Source: Methanomassiliicoccus sp. UBA6 (GTDB lineage: Archaea; Thermoplasmatota; Thermoplasmata; Methanomassiliicoccales; Methanomassiliicoccaceae). Taken from it: 19,005 nt of DNA. The notes below the pieces were generated by a model. That model had not been told where the DNA came from, did not search any database, and worked only from the letters and a program-made list of their open reading frames with translations. The position numbers and the translations under genes were made by a program. Shown one piece after another: positions 14,977 to 19,005 of the stretch; position 1 is the stretch's first letter, and every line of letters begins with the position of its first letter. Where the stretch lies: assembly GCA_002508545.1 (NCBI GenBank), contig DAVH01000019.1, positions 13,837 through 32,841 on the forward strand. Direction: 5' to 3'.

Positions 14977-15012
14977 TGCGAGCGGTTCCCTGCGAAAGCG
15001 GGGGAGCGAGCA
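14977..15012 (+). repeat. GAAA-tetraloop hairpin element, copy 2
   Basis: 31 of 36 bases match copy 1 (2800-2835). TTCCCTGC pairs with GCGGGGGA around GAAA (8 bp with G-T pairs). One of the five differences (C to T) keeps pairing with G, as expected for a conserved RNA stem; the outermost pair is lost here (G opposite G). The element lies 4 nt after the hisS stop on the same strand. Confidence 0.6.
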
Positions 15013-15181
15013 ACTCGGAGAGCGCTTCGGCCGTCTCCTAATCAAAGATGAATCCTGGCCAGCTCTCGGCGTCAGTATGGCCTTTAACGACCGGAATACA
15101 CGCTTGGCCGGGCTTCTTGCAAATCTATGCGAAGGCTCGGTAGATGATGCAGAACTCCGCCAAGGCAGAGATTATAAGAAA

Positions 15182-15265
15182 TGCCCGAGGACGGTGTTGA
15201 GTGGGGGGATTCGGAGGAAAAATTTCCTTGATAGGAGGAGAGTTGAGCCACCGTCCTCGGGCACT
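15182..15265 (-). ncRNA. Candidate small RNA: perfect 15-bp terminal stem, CU-rich interior
   Basis: TGCCCGAGGACGGTG (15182-15196) is exactly complementary to 15249-15263, enclosing 52 nt. On the minus strand a consensus TATA box (TTTATATA, 15295-15288) predicts a start at about 15265, which coincides with the outer base of the stem. The RNA would then be about 84 nt with its own ends paired. Inside it a small stem (AGGAA/TTCCT around 15215-15228) is flanked by two single-stranded pyrimidine tracts, CTCCTCCT and CCTCCGAATCCCCCC, complementary to ribosome-site sequences. No strong T-tract follows (TTTCTT only). A plus-strand transcript is less likely because the plus TATA at 15171 would start inside the stem. 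A small inverted-repeat mobile element is the main alternative. Confidence 0.45.
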
Positions 15266-15287
15266 AGAATTACCAATAATACACTTC

Positions 15288-15296
15288 TATATAAAG
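15288..15296 (-). promoter_or_regulatory. TATA box of the candidate small RNA
   Basis: The minus strand reads CTTTATATA, an almost ideal archaeal box A, preceded by the A/T-rich GGATAAT that can act as a BRE. It lies downstream of the dodecin gene on the same strand, and no coding frame follows it, only the inverted repeat. Confidence 0.55.
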
Positions 15297-15360
15297 ATTA
15301 TCCATAGCCCGTCGGCTCGTCCGATGGAACGGCGATCGCGCTCCGCAGCTACAGGGTTTT

Positions 15361-15561
15361 TCAGCTTTCCACGTCGAAGTAGATGCGCATCAGGGAGCGG
15401 TACTCGACGATCTTGTCGCCCTCGACCTTGCACTCCAGCTCCGCCACCCGAGCCCACTGGATGCCCCGGACCGTGCGCGCGCACGTCGTCACGGCGTCCT
15501 GGGCGGCCTCGGTGAAGCCCTGCGCAGATACCCCTACGATCTCGACAACCTTCTGCACCAT
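15361..15561 (-). CDS. Dodecin family flavin-binding protein
   Basis: Dodecins are small proteins that assemble as hollow dodecamers storing or buffering flavins (riboflavin/FMN). The 66-aa product, beginning MVQKVVEIVGVSAQGFTEAA, has the family pattern: strand, helix (FTEAAQDAVTTCARTVRGI), then the strand with the flavin-stacking tryptophan (IQWARVAEL, Trp36, the same position as in Halobacterium dodecin), and two closing strands (DKIVEYRSLMRIYFDVE). ATG 15561 gives the standard 'M-x-x-K-V-x-E-I-V-G' start. No strong ribosome site or TATA box is evident upstream, where the omega-RNA-like element begins only 44 bp away. The gene stands alone between two probable non-coding RNA loci. Confidence 0.9.
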   Translation of the reverse strand: MVQKVVEIVGVSAQGFTEAAQDAVTTCARTVRGIQWARVAELECKVEGDKIVEYRSLMRIYFDVES

Positions 15562-15604
15562 GTGGATACCGATGCACTATTGCAGGGCGCGACGGATAAC
15601 TCTA

Positions 15605-15721
15605 TGCAAGCGAAATGGTCACGCGAAAGCGGGGGGTTTAGCGACCGCTGCATCCCTGTACGGGAACGCAAGCCGCCTATGTGAAGCAATAAGCCCCGCT
15701 CTTCCGAGCTGGGCGGTTCAC
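15605..15721 (+). mobile_element. Solitary IS200/IS605-type right end with omega-RNA-like scaffold
   Basis: About 117 bp that fold like the 3' part of a TnpB-associated omega RNA. TGC(A)AGCG (15605-15612) pairs with CGCTGCA, enclosing GGTC...GACC and a G-rich loop. The terminal structure is GTGAA (15681-15685) paired with TTCAC (15717-15721) around GCCC-C-GCTC TTCC GAGC-T-GGGC (15693-15714). A final hairpin closed by GTGAA(GC)/TTCAC is what I know from right ends of IS605/IS1341-type elements. No tnpA or tnpB is nearby, and the dodecin gene starts 44 bp upstream on the other strand. The next bases (15722 onward, the guide position) are the 3' end of rnhA. It is either a decayed remnant or a retained solo RNA. 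Recognition is from memory and structure, not a database match. Confidence 0.5.
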
Positions 15722-16155
15722 GGATTGGGCTTCCCCCTCGGCTGGAGGGACCTCATGATATCTTGCTCCTGATTGAGCAGAAAATCGGCCCGCGAGACCA
15801 TGGGGTGCTCACGGGGAACGTTCTTGAAGGTCGCCTGCTTGAACCGGGCCTTCAGCGCCCGGACCTCGTCCAGGAACGGCTGCAGGTTCGCGGCCTTGCA
15901 GCGGTACACCCCGTTCACCTGGCGGACCATGACCTCCGAGTCGCTGAACACCTCGACCTCGTCGGCGCCGAGCGCGAGCGCCTCCTTCAGCGCGGAGATG
16001 GCGCCGTTGTACTCCGCCTCGTTGTTGGTCATCCTCCCGAGGTACCGGCCATACTCCTTGACGACCTTCCCGCTCTCGTCGGTGATGACCACCGCGTACG
16101 CCGCGGGGCCGGGGTTGCCCCTGGACCCGCCGTCGGTGTAGACCTTGAGCTTCAT
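15718..16155 (-). CDS. rnhA: Ribonuclease HI (archaeal type)
   Basis: Cleaves the RNA strand of RNA/DNA hybrids. 145 aa. The start MKLKVYTDGGSRGNPGPAAY carries the first catalytic aspartate (Asp8); Glu48 in TNNEAEYNG, Asp72 in FSDSE and Asp124 in MVSRADFLL complete the DEDD set. His117 in REHPM marks the usual His before the last Asp. Ser121 replaces the Asn common in 'N..AD'. ATG 16155 overlaps the panD stop as ATGA, indicating coupled translation. The final codons read ...RGKPNP then TGA, and that TGA is the complement of TCA inside the TTCAC end of the neighbouring IS-type element. The C-terminus may therefore have been trimmed or replaced by the insertion, although the catalytic core is intact. 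Confidence 0.95.
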   Translation of the reverse strand: MKLKVYTDGGSRGNPGPAAYAVVITDESGKVVKEYGRYLGRMTNNEAEYNGAISALKEALALGADEVEVFSDSEVMVRQVNGVYRCKAANLQPFLDEVRALKARFKQATFKNVPREHPMVSRADFLLNQEQDIMRSLQPRGKPNP

Positions 16156-16517
16156 GGCGTCATCGGTCCGGGGGCGCGGAGGATCTTGGTCCTGCGGTTC
16201 TTTTCGTCCACGAGCACGATGCGCGGCTCGATCGGATGATCGGTCAGCTCGAAGGCCATGATGATGACCTTATCTCCAACGCGGACCAGGCGGGCCGCCG
16301 CCCCGTTCACGCAGATCACGCCGGAATCCCGCTCTCCGGACACCGCGTAGGTCTCGAACCTTGCCCCGTTGTTGACATCCGATATCAGAACACGCTCCCC
16401 TGGCCAAATATCCGCATCATCCAGGAGAGCCTGGTCTATGATGATGCTACCGACATAGTCTGGGTCTGCCTGGGTGACCACGGCGCGGTGGATCTTACCC
16501 CGGAGGACGCTGCGCAT
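16152..16517 (-). CDS. panD: Aspartate 1-decarboxylase, pyruvoyl-dependent
   Basis: Makes beta-alanine from aspartate for pantothenate and coenzyme A. The proenzyme self-cleaves at Gly-Ser to form a pyruvoyl group. From ATG 16517 the protein has 121 aa and begins MRSVLRGKIHRAVVTQADPD. The cleavage site is YVGSIIID (Gly23-Ser24), and NGARFETYAVSGERDSGVI with VNGAAARLVRVGDKVIIMAF match the E. coli enzyme closely. ATG 16529 and GTG 16574 in the same frame are alternatives; GAGATGAT precedes 16517, while the upstream TATA region would allow the longer form. It is translationally coupled to rnhA (ATGA). This enzyme is mainly bacterial: archaea usually make beta-alanine with an unrelated PLP-dependent (MfnA-type) decarboxylase, so transfer is likely. 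Confidence 0.93.
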   Translation of the reverse strand: MRSVLRGKIHRAVVTQADPDYVGSIIIDQALLDDADIWPGERVLISDVNNGARFETYAVSGERDSGVICVNGAAARLVRVGDKVIIMAFELTDHPIEPRIVLVDEKNRRTKILRAPGPMTP

Positions 16518-16612
16518 ATCATCTCGCATGTTGACATAGCTCAAGAAGCTTTCCCATGGCCGCCCGTCAAGCACCGAGCGCTCGCCGGGGTGTCATCGCC
16601 GGCCTGGTTGCA

Positions 16613-16627
16613 GAATATATTTATCGC
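16613..16627. promoter_or_regulatory. Shared TATA region between panD-rnhA and the metal ABC operon
   Basis: GAATATATTTATCGC is AT-rich in both directions. It predicts a minus-strand start near 16590 and a plus-strand start near 16640-16645, about 45 nt before the binding-protein ATG. A single short box serving both directions could couple their regulation. I see no clear operator palindrome. Confidence 0.45.
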
Positions 16628-16686
16628 TTGCCTACTTTCCCCTACCATCCGAGAGCGTACTCCCGGAGAGTGACAATGGGGATAAC

Positions 16687-17619
16687 ATGAACAAGAGAGT
16701 GATAGCAGTAGCGATCGTCATCGCCGTGCTGGTGATCGCCAGCGCGGCAATGGCCGTTCTGTACTTGAACAATGGCGGGACCAAGGCGGACACCGCGGGA
16801 GCGATCTCCATCGAGGACGACCGCGGCAAGAAGGTGAACCTGACCGCTGCGCCGCAGCGCATCATCTGCCTGGGTTCGGCGTTCACCGAGATCGCGTTCG
16901 ACCTTGAAGCCAAGGACCGCGTGGTGGCCGTGGACAAGTCCTCCGAGTTCCTTCTGGGCGAGGGTGACAGCATCACCAGCCTGGGCGCTACCAGCTCCAT
17001 CAGCCTAGAGGCGGTAATGGCCCAGGACCCGGACCTGGTCGTGATCTGGAACTTCAACATGTACTCGACGTTCATCAACAACATGGAGAACGCCGGGGTC
17101 AAGGTGGCGGCGTTCTATCCCAAGAACGTGACCACCATCCTGCACACAATCGCCGTGATGGGCGAGGCCATTGGAGAGAAGACCAAGGCCGATGCCATGG
17201 TCGCCGACATGCAGGGCCGGATCGACGCGATCGTCGAAAAGACGAGGGACCTGCCGGAATCGGAAAGGCCCAAGGTCTACCTGGAGCTGATGAGCAAGGG
17301 CGGGCAGACGGTCGGCAGCGGCACGATGTCCAACGACCTCATCGAGATGGCCGGCGGGGTCAACATATTCAACAACGGCACCGGAAACTGGATGGCCTCG
17401 AAGGAGAGCATCGTCGAGAAGAACCCCGACATAATCATCATCGAGGACCAGAGCTCCAAGACCAACGACGACCTGAAGGCAACGCTGGGGCCCTCGGTGA
17501 CCGCGGTGGCCAACGATGACATCTACCGCATCGACGGCTCCACCCTGACCACCAGCCCGCGGGTCGTCGACGCCCTCGAGAACCTGGCCAAGTGGCTGCA
17601 TCCCGAGCTGTTCGCGTAG
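16687..17619 (+). CDS. ABC transporter substrate-binding protein, BtuF/FhuD (cobalamin/iron-chelate) type
   Basis: The 310-aa extracytoplasmic receptor of the importer that follows. An N-terminal hydrophobic segment (5-25, VIAVAIVIAVLVIASAAMAV) anchors it; there is no lipobox cysteine, so it is probably held by this helix. The mature part starts ISIEDDRGKKVNLTAAPQRI, the standard opening of class III binding proteins. It continues with SLEAVMAQDPDLVVI, a helical backbone between lobes (IDAIVEKTRD), and ends with IYRIDGSTLTTSPRVVDALE..AKWLHPE, typical of this family. The ligand (cobamide, haem or siderophore) cannot be decided. ATG 16687 has only weak ribosome-site matches (GGGGAT). The permease gene follows after 78 bp that includes a T-rich stretch and a possible second promoter. 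Confidence 0.92.
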   Translation: MNKRVIAVAIVIAVLVIASAAMAVLYLNNGGTKADTAGAISIEDDRGKKVNLTAAPQRIICLGSAFTEIAFDLEAKDRVVAVDKSSEFLLGEGDSITSLGATSSISLEAVMAQDPDLVVIWNFNMYSTFINNMENAGVKVAAFYPKNVTTILHTIAVMGEAIGEKTKADAMVADMQGRIDAIVEKTRDLPESERPKVYLELMSKGGQTVGSGTMSNDLIEMAGGVNIFNNGTGNWMASKESIVEKNPDIIIIEDQSSKTNDDLKATLGPSVTAVANDDIYRIDGSTLTTSPRVVDALENLAKWLHPELFA

Positions 17620-17697
17620 CGCGGCCAAACCCCTTCTCTTTTTCGACCTGCCTGCCAAGGGATTAGCTAATATGTGTTAACATGATTGAGGGTCCGG

Positions 17698-18738
17698 ATG
17701 CCAGCGAAGGACATAGCTGAACTCCAGAGGAACAAGGTAGGACGCTGGATGACGATACTGGCAGTCCTGGTGCTGGCGCTTTTCGCCACCATCGTCGTCT
17801 GCCTCAGCGTGGGGGTGATCAGCATCCCCCTCGATCAGGTGCTGGCGGCCCTGACGGGCGGCGGCAGCGAGAGGGATTCATGGGTGATCTGGAACCTGAG
17901 GCTGCCCAGGATCGCCCTGGCCGCCATCGTCGGAGCGTCCCTGGCCATCGCCGGGGCCACCATGCAGGGATTGTTCCGCAATCCCATGGCCTCGCCCTCG
18001 GTGCTCGGCATATCCTCGGGGGCGGCCTTCGGCGCCTCGCTGGCCATCGTGCTCGGCATTTCCTGGACCAGCGGGGCGTTCGCCATCCCGGCGATGGCCT
18101 TCGTGTTCTCGTTCGTCACCCTGTTCATCGTCTACGCGGTCTCCCGGAGCAAGGGCGGGTACGTGCCGGTGGAGACCCTGCTGCTGGCCGGCATCGCCGT
18201 GGGCTCGCTGTTCAGCGCGCTGGTGTCGGCCATGCAGTACTTCGCCGGCGAGCAGCTGTCCGGCGTGGTCTTCTGGATGATGGGCGGCCTCGACGAGGCG
18301 AACTGGGACCAGGTGTTGATCTCCCTGCCTCCCGTGGTCCTGGGCTGCTCGGTCATCATGGTCCTGGCACGGGACCTCAACGCCATGATGGTCGGGGAGG
18401 AGCAGGCCGGGAACCTGGGCATCAATGTCAACGGCACCAGGATCGTCCTGCTGCTGGCATCATCGCTGGTCACGGCCATCGCCGTCTCGGTGTCCGGGGT
18501 CATCGGCTTCGTCGGTCTCATCATACCGCACATCGTCCGCATCCTGGTCGGGCCGGACCACCGCATCCTCCTGCCCGCATCCATCATCAGCGGCGCGCTG
18601 TTCCTGGTGTGGATGGACACCATGGCGCGCACCATCATCGCCCCGGCCGAACTGCCTGTGGGGATAATCACCTCCATGCTGGGGGCGCCGTTCTTCATCT
18701 ACCTGCTGATGTCCCGCAAGAAGTCCATGGGGTGGTAG
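17698..18738 (+). CDS. FecCD-family ABC transporter permease
   Basis: The membrane subunit of an iron-chelate/cobalamin importer, 346 aa with about ten hydrophobic helices. Hallmarks are LRLPRIALAAIVGASLAIAG, then MQGLFRNPMASPSVLGISSG (the conserved 'Q...NPLA.P..LG...GA'), and GFVGLIIPHIVRILVGPDHR, which forms the coupling region contacting the ATPase. ATG 17698 is chosen because GAGGG (17688-17692) lies 5 nt upstream; TTG 17686 would place the start before that site. A TATA-like AATATGT at 17669-17675 could give it a separate promoter. Its TAG at 18736-18738 is separated by a single base from the GTG of the ATPase gene. Confidence 0.95.
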   Translation: MPAKDIAELQRNKVGRWMTILAVLVLALFATIVVCLSVGVISIPLDQVLAALTGGGSERDSWVIWNLRLPRIALAAIVGASLAIAGATMQGLFRNPMASPSVLGISSGAAFGASLAIVLGISWTSGAFAIPAMAFVFSFVTLFIVYAVSRSKGGYVPVETLLLAGIAVGSLFSALVSAMQYFAGEQLSGVVFWMMGGLDEANWDQVLISLPPVVLGCSVIMVLARDLNAMMVGEEQAGNLGINVNGTRIVLLLASSLVTAIAVSVSGVIGFVGLIIPHIVRILVGPDHRILLPASIISGALFLVWMDTMARTIIAPAELPVGIITSMLGAPFFIYLLMSRKKSMGW

Positions 18739-18739
18739 G

Positions 18740-19005
18740 GTGAAGCTGTCGGTGAACGGGGTGTGCTTCAGCTACGGGAGCAAGGACGTCCTCTCCGGTA
18801 TTGATCTAGAGGCCAAGGACGGGGAGATCATCGGCATCCTCGGCCCCAACGGCTCCGGCAAGACGACGCTGCTCAACCGCATCCTGTCGGAGAACCACGG
18901 CAAGCGCTACGCGGTCATCGTCAACGAATTCGGCGAAGTGGGCATCGACAACGAGCTGGTGGCCCACTCCGACGAGGAAATCTTCGAGATGAACAACGGC
19001 TGCAT
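18740..19005 (+). CDS. ABC importer ATPase N-terminus joined at the P-loop to a CobW/COG0523 GTPase (partial, chimeric)
   Basis: GTG 18740 follows GGGGTGG and starts 2 nt after the permease stop. The frame stays open to the window edge (88 codons). Residues 1-37, VKLSVNGVCFSYGSKDVLSG then IDLEAKDGEIIGILGPN, are a normal FecE/BtuD ATPase start with A-loop Tyr12. Walker A is GPNGSGKTTLL. From LLNRIL onward the sequence is no longer ABC-like: SENHGKRYAVIVNEFGEVGI, then DNELVAHSDEEIFEMNNGCI is the signature of CobW/COG0523 metallochaperone GTPases, just before their CxCC site. The join therefore lies inside the shared GSGKTTLLN motif (about 18851-18880). A Q-loop, signature motif and Walker B of an ABC ATPase are absent from what is visible. 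This is either an assembly join at homologous P-loops or a real fusion. Confidence 0.85.
   Translation, partial: MKLSVNGVCFSYGSKDVLSGIDLEAKDGEIIGILGPNGSGKTTLLNRILSENHGKRYAVIVNEFGEVGIDNELVAHSDEEIFEMNNGC

Larger units (their letters stand above)
14973..15360. other. Gene-free region between hisS and dodecin with two structured elements
   Basis: These 388 bp carry no recognisable protein gene. From left to right they hold copy 2 of the GAAA-hairpin element (14977-15012), weak similarity to the ppa-secG gap (blocks near 15100-15116 and 15149-15161), a plus-strand TATA-like ATTATAAG at 15171-15178, the inverted repeat/small RNA candidate (15182-15263), and its minus-strand TATA box (15288-15296). 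The remainder (15300-15360) shows nothing I can name. Confidence 0.6.

Noticed and set aside
15182..15263. Miniature inverted-repeat transposon
   Set aside because: The flanks show no target duplication and there is no second copy in the window. It is kept as an alternative to the small-RNA reading rather than the main call.
15605..15721. SRP (7S) RNA 5' domain
   Set aside because: There is superficial likeness (GGGGGGTT, CTGTA, GGGCGGTTC), but the helix 8 GGAAG/AGCAG motif is absent and a full 300-nt RNA would run through rnhA. The terminal GTGAA/TTCAC hairpin fits an IS605-type end better.
1..19005. tRNA, rRNA or CRISPR array
   Set aside because: I scanned the gaps for tRNA T-loop/acceptor patterns and for regularly spaced repeats and saw none. 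The only regular repeats are coding (931-1638).

Overview
The window looks like chromosomal DNA of a high-GC euryarchaeon. The archaeal markers are both subunits of DNA topoisomerase VI, a class I lysyl-tRNA synthetase, Sec61-beta, a DRG-type GTPase with a TGS domain, and TATA-box promoters sitting about 25 bp before short-leader or leaderless starts. Within the archaea a Thermoplasmatota lineage such as a Methanomassiliicoccales relative is a reasonable guess, but no rRNA or clade-specific marker is present to prove it. UAG closes 6 of the 18 genes whose stop codon is visible, so it behaves here as an ordinary stop.

Layout. 1-353: C-terminal end of an ABC-2 type permease. 354-621: AT-rich spacer holding a promoter. 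622-2190: a repeat-rich, charged, probably disordered protein with six copies of a 14-residue motif, closed by a hairpin/T-tract terminator. 2220-3686 (minus): inorganic pyrophosphatase, Sec61-beta (56 aa) and an unrecognised 120-aa protein; a gene-free stretch at 2760-3101 holds the first copy of a GAAA-loop hairpin element. 3811-5355 (plus): class I LysRS. 5469-8556 (minus): top6B-top6A operon. 8617-9624 (minus): membrane protein with two cytoplasmic zinc ribbons. 9711-11775 (plus): carbamate kinase followed after 4 bp by the DRG GTPase. 11821-13002 (plus): cystathionine gamma-synthase/lyase family PLP enzyme, tail-to-tail with a UDG-like gene (12999-13625, minus). 13725-14972 (plus): HisRS.

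14973-15721 is the accessory-like part. It contains a second copy of the GAAA-loop hairpin element, a probable minus-strand small RNA with a perfect 15-bp terminal stem and its own TATA box, a dodecin gene, and what looks like a solitary right end (omega-RNA scaffold) of an IS200/IS605-type element. That last piece abuts RNase HI and supplies its stop codon. No transposase or tnpB is present.

15718-16517 (minus) is a panD-rnhA operon with an ATGA overlap. A shared TATA region separates it from an iron/cobalamin-type ABC importer operon (binding protein, FecCD permease, ATPase) running off the right edge. The ATPase starts as a normal FecE/BtuD-like protein but after its Walker A motif reads as a CobW/COG0523 metal-chaperone GTPase. 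This is either an assembly chimera or a real P-loop fusion, and it is the most striking oddity here.

Most genes are housekeeping (translation, topology, protein export, CoA precursor, sulfur amino acids, metal uptake). The best leads for something undescribed are the 14-mer repeat protein, the hairpin RNA at 15182-15265, the duplicated GAAA-hairpin element, the solitary omega-RNA-like end, and the ABC/CobW junction.
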